A DNA stretch of 23,503 nucleotides from Actinomortierella ambigua (Eukaryota > Mortierellomycota > Mortierellomycetes > Mortierellales > Mortierellaceae). Both the position numbers and the translations under genes were made by a program. Positions 1 through 10,215 of the stretch are shown here, piece by piece. The stretch covers positions 1-23,503 of the forward strand of contig JAAAJB010000549.1 of NCBI GenBank assembly GCA_016098155.1. Direction: 5' to 3'. The notes below the pieces were generated by a model that did no database searches, had not been told where the DNA came from, and worked only from the letters and a program-made list of their open reading frames with translations. The first letter of the stretch is position 1. The number at the start of each line of letters is the position of its first letter.

Positions 1-1050
1 GTAATAAATTCCAGCTATTCAAGCAAGTAATGAAGTGAGATGTCAAAGAAGATAGCCATGTTTGGAGGCTACTGTACTAGGAGTAGGATGGTCAACAGGG
101 CTGACCATGTCGAACACGAGGCACTTTTGAATGTCTATAGTCCATGAAGTGGGAGCATGCATAGTGTGTCCTGTCTATGTAAGCGAGAAAGTACGTAGCC
201 CATGTGCTCCCCTATTGTCAACGTCTTGAGGCTCATGCATTGTGCTCCACGAGAAGGTGTCTATCAAGTGCGGCCATAGCCAAGATTCTCTCGTAAGAAT
301 GGCACTCACAATTTCACAAATAAAAACCACTGTTCACGCAGCCCCTGCTGCTATGCGGATATACTCTTCCTGTCCCCTTCGCATGTGGCAAGGACAATAT
401 TCAGTCCAGTATTCACAGTGTTTTCATGAATTGTAGGACCGGGTAGTTTCTCAGAGGGTAGCAATTAAGGTGCTGTTGTGTCTTCAAATAAACCCTGACA
501 GAGAAATAGAAGTCTAGTTCACTTGCCACCCCTTCAATCGTTTCTCACATCCATGTGCCTATGTCAATAGCACAGTCGACAATTCTTCGCCATCCCCATT
601 TCAGACATTTAACGCGAATTTTTCGCACAATGCGTCAAGAACGCCGAGAGCACCGACATATATATCGTGCACTGGGCACACCGCTCCTTGAAAGCAAGGA
701 TAATAGCAAGAACTGCCGTCTGGTCACACTAGAGGACGCAGCGGGATATTGGATTCAAGAGCTCGAAGACATCATCCGCTCATGCCGAACGACGATAGAC
801 CGACTCAACCATGCACTTTATCTTCTCGGCCCAAGGCTTTGCTATCGTGCCTTCCTACTTGCACCCTTGCGTGTAGGACAGGTGGCGACATTCCGCACCC
901 TCCAGTGGGTATGTCACCGATGGATCGATTGGTAAACGCGTACACATGTTGGCGCGTGTTGTCGCGTCTCCTCCTACGTCTCCTATTGTTCATACCACGA
1001 AGCTATTTATGCAGCGTCGACTCTTGGGTCACCGGACTCTTGACATAGTC

Positions 1051-1095
1051 GTCACCGGACTCGTCACCGGACTCGTCACCGGACTCGTCATCGGA
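1051..1095 (+). repeat. 12-bp tandem repeat, about 3.75 copies
   Basis: The unit GTCACCGGACTC is repeated head to tail at 1051-1062, 1063-1074 and 1075-1086, with a partial variant (GTCATCGGA) at 1087-1095. A separated copy lies at 1028-1039. The array ends 34 bp before a TATA-like box, so it could be a cluster of factor-binding sites. It stays open in one frame as a Val-Thr-Gly-Leu repeat, but there is no gene context for that. Confidence 0.9.
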
Positions 1096-1129
1096 TATCT
1101 GCGGCGACCTTGCCAGTTGCGAGGACAGG

Positions 1130-1137
1130 TATAAAAA
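1130..1137 (+). promoter_or_regulatory. TATA-like box
   Basis: TATAAAAA lies at 1130-1137, just downstream of the 12-bp tandem repeat. It is followed by a C/T-rich leader (about 1205-1320), a common arrangement at fungal promoters and LTRs. Assignment to a transcript is inference. Confidence 0.4.
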
Positions 1138-1374
1138 TGACCACATCTACCTATAAAGTTTCCACAACTTCATATCTCCGGCCGCTTCATTAGTGTAAGT
1201 TAGTGTTTTTGCTTGCTCCCTCGCACGGACCTCTTTCTCCCCGTTTGCCTTTTATTCTCTCTCTCTGTCCTTCTCATTCATCCTAAACACCCTCCATCCC
1301 ATTCCTGTAAATCCCCATCCATTCGCCTGCAAGCGCCTGCTGAAGTCTGCCGAGGACAAGGCCACCATGCTCAT

Positions 1375-1485
1375 GCACTCGGTATGGCCGACAGTCTCAT
1401 GCATTCAGCATTCAGCAAGGCCGCCGTTCTTTTGCATGCAGCTAATGTCGCCATCTTTATGCATTCAGCAAATGTCGTCTCGCCA
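1375..1485 (+). repeat. Imperfect ATGCA(T/G)-CAGC-(A/T)AATGTCG repeats
   Basis: Related motifs recur: CATGCATTCAGCATTCAGCA near 1400, TTTTGCATGCAGCTAATGTCG near 1431, and TTTATGCATTCAGCAAATGTCG near 1455. The last two share about 17 of 22 positions. The palindrome TGCATGCA is present. I see no coding meaning. It may be part of an LTR-like or promoter element. Confidence 0.5.
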
Positions 1486-1707
1486 TAGGATTTCCCGACA
1501 CTAACCATCGTTGTTCGCCTTGTTTTCGTTCGCTACTCATAGCCTCATACCCAGAACCTATAGGTTCGCACCCAGAAAGTGCCCATAGGCCCGCAGGTCT
1601 GTCTTCTCCCATATCGAACCTAACGCAGTCAATCCTGTGTCTTCCTTCGTGGTCCTTAGTAGCCACTCTACTGACTCTTGTTTTCTCTTCTCTGTTTTCT
1701 TTTGGTC

Positions 1708-2128
1708 ATGTCACCTAGTCGGCCACCGCCATATAAAGAAAAACCGACGAGCACGTCGAGACGCCACCCCCCTCCACCAACGAACCCTCCACCGCAGCAA
1801 AGTCAACAAGGCACGTGGGAGGCGTGCCACGGGGGAGGTCGCTGCCCAGTCGAAGGGTTGGCCGCCATCCTTCGCCACCACCCAAACCCACGTTCGGGTG
1901 GTGAGCCAGCTAAAGGAGGCCGACCTATTCGTAGCATACGGCCTCCTCAGCGACCTCCTCCAACAAGATCGCCTCCAACAAGTGCGGGTTCTATCCTCCC
2001 TCACGCACGAGGGGAACTTTATCCCCCCCCCCGCAATATCCGACGACATGGAAGAACGGGAGTGTAGCAGGTCTACTCCATCTTCAATCTCTTTAGTTCG
2101 TCTTCCCCCCCAAAAAAATAAAAAATAA
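1708..2128 (+). pseudogene. Proline-rich frame, possibly frameshifted or a 5' exon
   Basis: An ATG at 1708 opens a Pro/Gln/Arg-rich frame (MSPSRPPPYKEKPTSTSRR) that stays open to 2067. From about 1900 the +1 frame gives a more protein-like, helical sequence (QLKEADLFVAYGLLSDLLQQ, then VRVLSSLTHEGNFIPPP) that ends at 2128. Reading the first frame to about 1900 and then the second gives one coherent polypeptide, as if a base had been lost or gained. The proline-rich start, helical middle, A-rich end (2107-2155) and upstream TATA box would fit a decayed gag-like retroelement frame. The alternative is that 1708-1900 is the first exon of the kinase gene, with donor GTGAGC at 1901 joining 2228 in phase. 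I recognise no family, and neither reading is proven. Confidence 0.3.
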
Positions 2129-2155
2129 AAATTAAAAATTTAATCAAAAAAATAC
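2107..2155 (+). repeat. A-rich tract
   Basis: A run of A with interspersed T (AAAAAAATAAAAAATAAAAATT and on) follows a C7 run. It could be the tail of a retroposed sequence or simple intronic or intergenic low complexity. I did not see a flanking target-site duplication. Confidence 0.5.
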
Positions 2156-2227
2156 TCGTCTTTCCTCTCGTGTCTATTTTCTTTTTGTTTTCTGTTTTCT
2201 GTTTTTCTCCTCATTTTTTTGTTGCAG

Positions 2228-2724
2228 CCTGTGTAGGATTATCCGGGTACTCTCCTTCTCGTTCCATCATCCATTGTAACCGTTCCTCTGGACTTCCAAG
2301 TCGAATCATTGTGACTCCAAGGTGGGTAGTGTGCAATGGATAATGTTTGTTTTTTTTTTTAGGGGATGGGGGGGGGTTTTTTTTTGTTTTCGCCCATACT
2401 TCCTCATTAGATTCATCGAAAATGAGTGGCAGTCTTCTTTATCTGTCTGTCTCTCGCTCCTGCTTTCACTGTCCTCACTTTTTTTTTTGCATCAGGCGAC
2501 GTCCCTTGGATTCAGGCTCGGTGCCAACAGTGGACCAATGGGCAGGAAAGAAGAATGTCGCTTCACTAAAACGTGTTGTAGCCGCCTGCACTACTATTTT
2601 TTCTCGAGTTCTTGAGGCGTCTGCAATTATTAGAATGTGGCTCAACTCACAGCAAAGTGGGGCTGGGTGCGGTGCAGAGGGCGGGGCGCTTGACCACGAA
2701 GACTTTACGCGCCTGGTGCATCTT
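2228..2724 (+). CDS. Candidate upstream exons of the kinase gene
   Basis: Two segments splice in phase with each other and with the kinase. Exon 2228-2321 follows TTTTTTGTTGCAG and ends at AAG|GTGGGT. Exon 2496-2724 follows a T-rich tract and GCATCAG and ends at CTT|GTGATG. The next segment would be 2813-2858 (acceptor GGCCAG), which leads to the main kinase exon at 3024. The product contains a long amphipathic helix (NVASLKRVVAACTTIFSRVL) and a second one (HEDFTRLVHL|YNELSSQW). This suggests a small helical bundle ahead of the kinase, but I cannot name the domain. No ATG lies in these exons, so another 5' exon is needed; 1708-1900 would fit in phase and would give 1,153 residues in all. The evidence is phase compatibility and splice motifs only. 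Confidence 0.4.
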
Positions 2725-2764
2725 GTGATGTCCATTGTCCACTAAGCATACGCCCACTAGGGCA

Positions 2765-5700
2765 ATGGCGCCATCCCAGGAGGCGCTGGTCCACTCTGGT
2801 CTTGTTGGCCAGTATAACGAGCTATCTTCGCAGTGGGATACCGACGAATCGTATGTTGGTCAGTGCGCGGTCGAAGAAAATTGTTTGATTTTTTTCTCAC
2901 ACAGCCGAACATTTTGCATCTACCATCAAACCATTCGTTTCCCTTCATCATCCTTCATTCCTCATCTTTCATTCACCCTCATCTCTCTGGCTACACTCTA
3001 GAAGTCTGTATTACCCAATTCAGGATATGGTACGCGAATCAATAGTGTGAGGATACCCAGGTATACACTACAGGCGAAAAACTCTAACACGAAAGCCGGC
3101 CACCTCCAGTCCCAATCCCCGTCGTCCTTCGTTCTTGGAACAAAAATAGGCTCAGGCGGCTTTGGATCCGTCTATCGCGCTCATCGAGAAGGCCTCCCAT
3201 GCGCCGCCAAAGAGTGCTACGCCTCATACGCCGATCTGTCCATAGCCTCTGTCAAGAAGGAGATTGCCGTCCTTCAGCAACTCCGCCATCGCTACATCAT
3301 CCAGTATTTTGAGTCACTCGAGCACGACGGTCATACCTACATTCTCATGGATTTGGCGGAGAAGGGAAGTCTTGCTGGCGCCATTGCCCGAGATGAGGTG
3401 ACAGATTGGCCGACCAAGACGCGGATTGCTCATGAAATTGCTCGAGGACTCGAGTATATCCATTGTCGAGGGATAATCCATCGAGATCTCAAGACGGCGA
3501 ATGTCCTCCTGACACGATTCATGGAGGTCAAGCTGTGTGATTTCGGACTCGCCAAGGTCAAGACCATCAGTGCCTCGTCGTCTTCGGCAGTGTCGACAGG
3601 AGGGTTCAAAGGGACACTTCGATGGGCGGCGCCAGAGGCACTCGATGTGCGACCCAAGTATTCGAAGAAGACTGACGTGTACGCTCTTGGGATGGTGATG
3701 TGGGCCATGGCAGCCAATCGACCCGAGCCATTTGATGATCAACAGGACAACATGGTCATCATGTCGCTTGTCAGGAGTGGTGAGCGTGAGGAGATCCCAG
3801 GAGACACACCAGCCGATTATCGGTCGTGGATCGAGCAATGCTGGCATCAGGACCCGAACCAAAGACCCAATGCCAGAGACGTGGTTCTGGAGGATGACGA
3901 TTTAGTAGGATCGCACCTTGATGTGATAGGCTCCATTCTGTCCCTCGGATCCAGTTTCGACAACTCGATCCACAATCGACCGGCTTCATGCAGGCTGGGT
4001 GGGGGGTTGGACACGCTTACGATTGTTGACGGTCATGAAGGGAAGCCCAACCACACCGAAGATGATGCCCACAAGGGATCGCATCAAGGTGATGGCGATG
4101 ATGTCATCAGATACCTACGAACGAGAGCCAGCAACGGCAATGCGGATGCTCAACTCGTGCTTGGATGGATGTGCGATCATGGTCTGGCTGTGGCAGGATC
4201 ATCGGAGGACGCTCCTCTCTGGTACCGCAAGGCAGCTGAACAAGGCCATTCCACAGCACAGCTCAGGCTCGGACGGATGTACGAGGGCCATAGAGACAGC
4301 GGTGAAGCGAATCATAGCGACATCGAGGCAGCCAAATGGTACCGAATGGCGGCTGAACGCGGGGAGGCACAGGCACAACTCCGACTAGGAGTGCTCCATA
4401 TCCATGGTCGAGGAGTCGTGCAGAGCGATGCAGAGGCTGCTCAGTGGCTCCGACAAGCAGCCGAACATGGCGTGGCTGAGGCACAATTCAACCTTGGACT
4501 GATGTTGTCTCGTGGCCAAGGCGTTGAGCAAAGCGATGTCGATGGCGCCGCATGGATGCAGCAGGCAGCGGACCAAGGTATGACCGAAGCACAATTTGGT
4601 CTTGGATCGATGTATGTGGATGGTCGCGGTGTCGAGAAATCGGACGAGATGGCGGTTTTGTGGTACCGGCGCGCAGCAGATTCGGGTCACCCAGTTGCGC
4701 AACTTCACCTCGGATTGATGTACAGCGAGGGTCGAGGGGTGGATCGCAGCTATGCCGATGCTGTTTCGTGGTTTCGCAAGTCGGCGGACCAGGACAATCC
4801 GGATGCACAGTCTCAGCTTGGGGACATGTATAGATACGGTTTTGGGATCAAGAGGAGATACACGGAGGCAATAGCATGGTACCTTAGATCCGCGGCTTTA
4901 GCGAACAGTATGGCCGAGGTGAAGCTAGGTGAGGCATACCAGTATGGAAATGGTGTCGACATCAACTATGCCACTGCTGTTTCATGGTACCATAAGGCGG
5001 CTGATCATGGAGATGCCGAAGGACAGTACCGTCTTGGTTTGTCATATCACTCTGGAAATGGTGTCGAAAGGAATCCTGACGAAGCGCTCACATGGTATCG
5101 AAGAGCAGCAGATCAAGGGCACGCACTGGCACGGCAACGTATTGCATTTCTGTACATTGATAGCCTTCGGGCTCAGCCCGATGACGTGGAGGCTGACGCT
5201 TGGCGCCGCAAAGCCATAAGGCCGGATGATGCTGTTGCACAGACTCATCTGGGTTGGCGGTATTATAATGGCATTGGAGTCAAGCGCGACTATGTCGAGG
5301 CGGCAGCATGGTATCGCATGGCTGCAGGCCATGGAGTTGCAGAAGCGTGGTTCTACCTTGGTCATTTATATAGAAACGGTCAAGGAGTCCCACAGAGTGA
5401 TGACGAAGCAGTGGGATGGTACCGCATGGCCGCCGCCTGTGGACACGCAAGGGCCCAGCATTCTGTCGGCCGGATCTATGACCTTGGATGGGGAGTCGAA
5501 CAGAGCGATCAACTGGCTATTGAGTGGTATACCAAATGTGCAGCGCAGACAGGAGGGCTTGCAGTTTTCGAACTCGGATCGATGTACGAGCTCGGTTTTG
5601 GGGTGGAGCGGGATGACAAGAAGGCTCTCGCCCTGATCCAACAGATTGAGCGTCGGGATTCAACAGCACGTTTCCATAGCCAATGGCTGACTTCATCTGA

Positions 5701-5923
5701 CTATCGAACACCAGAGAGTGACTTGGATGCCTTTGCCTTGTATCATGAGGGTGCCGCCAAAGGATATGTCGCAGCGCAGTACAACCTTGGTCGGATATAC
5801 GAGAGGGGTCGTGGAGTTCAGATGGACAGGATTCAGGCGATTGAGTGGTTTAGCAAAGCAGCAGAACAAAGACATGAACTTTCGCAAGAACGATTAGTCT
5901 TTCTCATGAAGATAGCTACATAG
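2765..5923 (+). CDS. Protein kinase (TKL-like) with C-terminal Sel1 repeats
   Basis: The minimal model has two exons, 2765-2858 and 3024-5923, with an intron from GTCAGT to TTCAG, giving 997 residues. The large open frame alone has no ATG near its start (only a GTG at 3047), so it must be spliced. Kinase motifs are all present: glycine loop GSGGFGSV (about 74-81), lysine in CAAKE (94), HRDLKTAN (catalytic Asp about 186), DFG (about 204) and GTLRWAAPE (about 230-236). These point to an active Ser/Thr kinase of the tyrosine-kinase-like group. From about residue 404 to the end run about 15 Sel1 repeats of 36 residues, with the pattern A-x-x-x-LG-x-x-Y-x-x-G-x-G-V-x-x-(D/S)-x-x-x-A-x-x-W-(Y/F)-x-x-A-A. 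Repeats near 10 and 15 are degenerate. Sel1 arrays are solenoid protein-binding scaffolds, so the kinase probably acts on bound partners. No signal peptide or membrane segment is seen. Substrate is unknown. Confidence 0.85.
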
Positions 5924-6417
5924 AGTTTATCTCCAAAAAGGACTATGTATGAGTCGATGTAATGGCGCTATAGCTAAACACCCTTGTGAAAATTACATCT
6001 GGAATCTTTTGGTCTGAGTGATAGGAATATACGATTCATTGAAAGAGAGAAACTTGGCCATCCAGGGTGACGAAAAATCGAACAAGGGTCTCTTGTGCAC
6101 AGCTAAAGAGGTATGGTAAAGCGGCTTAACAAGGCGACTGGGCAAGTGATGTTTGTGAGATAACAAAGTCCTTGCACTGAGGAAGATCAGAGGTATGGAC
6201 AAGCACATCTTTCTAGTTGTTCACATGATACTCTACTATTGTCGAGTACTCATTGGTATCTTGAGTATCGATATGAACATTATCATTTCATTGGAGAACC
6301 TCTTAATCATCAAGTGACAAACGCAACGAATTATACCACAAAGCTTCCTTCAGCTAAACTTGGTATATATTAGGAGAGGCGAGGAGGAGGAAAGGAGGTG
6401 AATGAAGGTTCTGAAAG
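5924..6417. other. Convergent intergenic region
   Basis: These 494 bp lie between the stop of the kinase (+) and the stop of the TBC gene (-), so they hold the two 3' UTRs. The DNA is AT-richer than the flanking exons. I saw no ORF with coding character, no tRNA and no canonical AATAAA for either gene. Confidence 0.6.
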
Positions 6418-9400
6418 CTACTCTTTTGGTTTCATTTTAGCCGCCTCTTCTTCTTTCACCGTCTGACTGGCAGTGACCGTAAGACGATCAAGTGTACTCT
6501 GGTGGAGGCGCGATCGGAAGGTGGCGTCGAGCAATGATTTCGGACTTAGTATTTCCATTGGAATATGCAAAATATAGGCGAGCAGTTCAGATGAGGTTGG
6601 ACAGTTGTTGAGCAGGTGATCTATGAAAATAAGGTGAAACGGAAGAGTATGGTTAGAACTTTTTTTCTTTTCGTCTTGAAGGAAAAAAAATCATGGTGCA
6701 ACCAAACAATACAAAGAACTCACCTCGAGAGATATGCAAGATGCCAAGTCCGACCCGGAATAGAGCACGTGTGCCATCAAAGTAAAAAATATCCCATACG
6801 CGAAGGACGGATGCCCACGGGAGGCTCATGGTGAACAAGGTCAGGAACCAAGGCGTCATGTACAGTACTGGGATAATGTCGTTCTTGGCAAGGTGCTCTC
6901 GCATGACCGGGTCATGTTCTTTGAGCAGCAGGTCAAACACATTGGCGTCGATTCGGAGCTGCAGCAGATTCGGCGTGTAATAGTTTTGGAGGTATCCTTC
7001 AATCGTCGCCACCAACAGCCAGAATGCATCCTCGGCCAACATCTGCATTAACATCATGCCCACCAGCCGACCCATGCCCTGACAATATCCGACCTGGGGT
7101 TTGTAGTGCGCATACGCCCTGAGCACGTTTCGCAGGTCCCGTTGTCCGTCGCCCTGGTCGCTTCGGAAATGGACGTGGTCTGGGTAGCACCGATGGATAT
7201 CCCGCTCAATGACCTCGTGGATGGGGATCGACTCGCGATGGATCAGTTCTTCAAACAAGCCCGGTTGCCGATACATATCGGCGTTGGCCAGGTAGAGCCA
7301 CACACGTCCCCGCAGAGAGGGTGGGATGCCCTCCCGCACAAGCTTCTTGAACCGCGTCAACTTCTTCACCTTGGCCGGATGCTTGAACGACATCAACTGG
7401 ATCCACTTGCGCTCATTATTTCGAACCCTTGCCGCCCGCCGCGCCTCGTCCCGCTTCTCTGGCCACATGGACGTTGGGAACCAAGACGAGTCTTCATGGT
7501 GCCCATTAGCACTACTACTACCACCACTGCGACCACTGCCGTTGCCATTGCCATTGGTGCCATGACTATGGCTGCTCACTATAGAGGCGGTACCTCCTCC
7601 ATTGATTGCCGAGGCTACATCCGCGTGGTCGTCCGATGTATCTACAATAAATCCATAGTCGTCCACCACGAGGTCCACTGGCTGATCTTGTGGCTGCTCC
7701 CCCTGTTGATCGCTGAGTATCTTTTGTTCCACCTTATTGGCCTCCTCCGTTCCATCAGCTTCATCAGCTCCCTCAGCCGGCGTCGGTGCTTCATTGCCGG
7801 TAGTGGTAGGAGAGGTGGCGGTGGCGGTGCGGTCGGAAGAGTTGGTGGTGGCGGAAGAGTTGTCTTCCAAGGAGCCCGATCTGCCTCCAAAGTCTGCTCG
7901 ACCGCCCGCAATGCCTTGTCCCAAACTGTATGGACGTCCTTCTGCTAGAGCTTTGCCTTTGGCTGTCCCGGTTGGAGGAGACAGCCAACTTGGGTCTCGC
8001 CTTGGTTTGTCTGTTGGCCGCGACTGTGACTGTGGCTCCTGTTGTGATGTTTGTTGTTGCTGTTGTTGTGGTGGTGGTGGTGATGACGGCAGTGGTTGAG
8101 GTTGCTCTTGCTGGAGATGCTGCTGTTGCGGCTTTTGATGGTTTTGTCCATGTTCTTGTTTTTGCTCATCTGATGAATCGCCTGGTCGAGTAACGGACGA
8201 GAGGTTGCTCAAGTGCTTTGGATCCAATACTGGAACCTCTGGGGCGTCAACATCTCGAAGGGCTGGCCGTGGTCGTTGGTTGTTCGAAACGGACCATGAT
8301 CGAATCCTTTGCATCAGACGCGGTGAAATATTGTCTTTGAAAGTCGGTGGTTCAGGTTCGTTGCCGTTGGCTGATCTCTGTCGAACACGCCCGCTACGAC
8401 TGCTTCCTGCTTCTCCCCCAGCAGCACCACTGGGTGCTATTGGTACAAGATGCCCACTAGTAGATTGTGGGGCTGGAGCCAGTTGCTGAGGGATGCTTAT
8501 GACAGATGATCCGTTGGCAACAGATGAATAGGTAGATATCCTTGTAACTTTGAGGTCGATATCCTTTCCAGCATGATCGGAGAACAGGCGAGCGTTGGGT
8601 GCTAGCGAAAAGCCAACACGTTGAAAGGCATTTTTGGTCTTGGCTCGCAGCTGGTCGACCATTGATGTAGAGCCACGATTCGTGCGCTGTTGCTGATGTT
8701 CCTCTTGGGGGTTATGCGCAGATGCCTTCCTGTCATGAGCTGTATGCTCGGTATCCAATTTGTCCAGCTCCTCGTCATCGGCCTCGTCGTCCTCTTCGTC
8801 CTCTGTTCCTTCACTAGCATAGTCTGCAATGGAGATGCTGGATTGGTTCAGATTGGGACCTTGTTGGTACCCGGAATCGGAAGTGGATGACCGCTTGGAA
8901 GCGGGTCGCGTTAGTCGGTCAGGTCGGGTTGTCGTTAGACGTGGAACAGACTGGCTGAGAGCGAGACTGCCACTCTCACGATGTACTGTGATAGGAGGAG
9001 GTGGCAGTAGCGGCGACAGGGACTGGGAGGTCGATGGTGGAAATTGGGCTGGGTGTGGTATTCCAGGTGATGTGGGGCGTGAATTGCTGTTTCGTGAGGA
9101 AGATCGTGGCGGGATAGTAGGGGGTGTCAACGCCATGGCGGCTGCCATAGACTTTGGAAAGTGGATGGGAACCGAGGAAAGAACTTTGCGCCTGGACGAA
9201 GCGGGTGGTTCTGGCTTGGTGCCAAGGTTCTCGTCGCTCTTCATTCGTCGTGGCAGTGATGGCTGTCGCCTAAGCTGCATGTGTCCCTGAGAAGTTTGCC
9301 CCAGTGCTTTTGTTTTTTCCAGATTTGGCTCCAGGAGTTCTTGCTTTTGTTGATGTGGTTCTGGTTGCTGCATGTTTGCAACCTGGCTCTGGGGTGGTTC

Positions 9401-10192
9401 ATGACTGGGAGCAGAGGCATCCTGTTGTTGCCCTCGATCAGCCAGGGCAAGCACACTCCTAGATTTGTTGTCTGTATGAGCCAGGAGGTCTTCCTGGCCC
9501 TTGGTCATTTCTGCGAATGCCACATCCGAGGCCTGAAAACGACCATAGACACCTTCGCAATAGCCCTACGGATAAATGAAGGAAGAGACGTGGGTCAGGG
9601 GTGGGGCGCCAAGAGACCATTTTAACGATATATGGTTTTGGAGTCTAGTAGTAGGAGGGAGAAGGACGAGAGAGAGAGGATAGAGAGGGAGAAAGAGAAT
9701 GATAGGGAGGGAGAAAGAGAGAGAAAGAGAGAGAAAGAAAGAGAGAAAGTGCAATGTTCAGGATGATGTGGGGGGGGGCACGGAAGGTTGGACACAAAAA
9801 ATGTGGTGCATGTGCGTGGGAGGGGCGGGAAAGGGGGAATGGCGCTCAGGACTATACCAGGCAAAAGTTGTTGCTCAGCCGCTTGATCAGTGCAACTCGC
9901 TCCCCTAGCAGTATCGGCGAGAGAGAGATAGAGATATAGAGATAGATAGAGAGAGAGAGAGAGGGCAGGTGGGGTTTAGTCCCTTGGCTATGGACACGTT
10001 CCGTGCGCGTGCGCGGTTTGCCCCCCCCCCCCAATCATTAGCGGCATGGTGAAGTCGATCTGGTCAATTGGGCTTTCTTTTTGTTTCGTTCTCCTATTCT
10101 CCTTTGGGCTGTATACCTTTCAGGAACATGAGATCGTTCTCGCCTTCCGCAGACACATCGCGCAGGGCAATCCCCTCTGCAATAGGTTGCAT
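6418..10192 (-). CDS. SH3-TBC domain Rab GTPase-activating protein
   Basis: Four exons on the minus strand: 10192-10117, 9904-9858, 9565-6724 and 6620-6418, with donors GTATAC, GTATAG and GTGAGT. The product is 1,055 residues. Exons 1-3 join in phase to rebuild an SH3 domain (residues about 9-55): ALRDVSAEGENDLMFLKGE, then VALIKRLSNNFCL, then GYCEGVYGRFQASDV. Residues about 60-740 are disordered, rich in Gln, Ser, Pro and acidic residues. The TBC domain (about 785-1010) has GIPPSLRGR, the arginine finger in IERDIHR (about 830) and the glutamine finger in GYCQGM (about 869), so GAP activity is expected. The domain resembles the TBC1D10/EPI64 type. The last exon completes it (DHLLNNCPTSSELLAYIL) and ends in TAG. 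Such proteins speed GTP hydrolysis by Rabs in membrane traffic. Start: the ATG at 10192 lies only 8 residues before the SH3. Confidence 0.9.
8030..8165 (-). repeat. Polyglutamine-coding CAA/CAG tract
   Basis: Inside the disordered middle of the SH3-TBC protein, CAA/CAG codons encode runs such as PQQQQQQTSQQ and QQQHLQQEQ. The mixed codons suggest a tract that is not a pure expanding triplet. It is likely length-variable between strains. Confidence 0.75.
9655..9752 (+). repeat. GA-rich microsatellite in intron 2 of the SH3-TBC gene
   Basis: Purine runs of the GAGAGAGA / GAAAGAGA type fill much of this stretch; on the gene's own strand it is a (CT)n/TTTC pyrimidine tract. It lies inside the 292-bp intron 9857-9566, upstream of acceptor CCGTAG, and may serve as part of the polypyrimidine signal. 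Confidence 0.85.
9919..9964 (+). repeat. GAGA/GATA microsatellite and nearby C12 run in intron 1 of the SH3-TBC gene
   Basis: GAGAGAGATAGAGATATAGA and following (GA)n units sit just upstream, in gene orientation, of the acceptor of the 47-nt exon 9904-9858. A run of twelve C lies at 10021-10032 in the same intron. Homopolymers like this are prone to sequencing and assembly error. Confidence 0.8.
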
Positions 10193-10215
10193 GGGCGTGT
10201 CAGCTATCAGATATA

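Larger units (their letters stand above)
1..1707. other. Region without a firm gene
   Basis: No frame here shows a recognisable domain or a convincing exon chain. The longest candidate is 561-935 (+), which would begin MSIAQS and encode about 124 residues with a mildly amphipathic stretch (AAGYWIQELEDIIRS). It matches nothing I recognise and its codon use is unremarkable, so I do not call it. The segment also holds a 12-bp tandem repeat, a TATA-like box at 1130 and ATGCA-rich imperfect repeats near 1390-1480, all listed separately. Together these could be the promoter and leader of a retroelement LTR, or the distal promoter of the kinase gene. Nothing seen decides between them. Confidence 0.5.

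Noticed and set aside
561..935. Small plus-strand ORF (MSIAQS...)
   Set aside because: No family resemblance, no neighbouring exons in phase that extend it convincingly, and no evidence beyond being open.
1555..1580. GGTTCGCACCC, reminiscent of a tRNA T-arm or B box
   Set aside because: No A box, acceptor stem or cloverleaf could be folded around it.
3314..3862. 182-residue minus-strand ORF
   Set aside because: Antisense to the kinase domain.
7106..7948. 280-residue plus-strand ORF
   Set aside because: It is antisense to the TBC domain exon, whose motifs (IERDIHR, GYCQGM) are unmistakable on the minus strand.
9655..9964. GA repeats considered as a CRISPR-like or satellite array
   Set aside because: Units are dinucleotide-scale with no spacers; these are simple intronic microsatellites.
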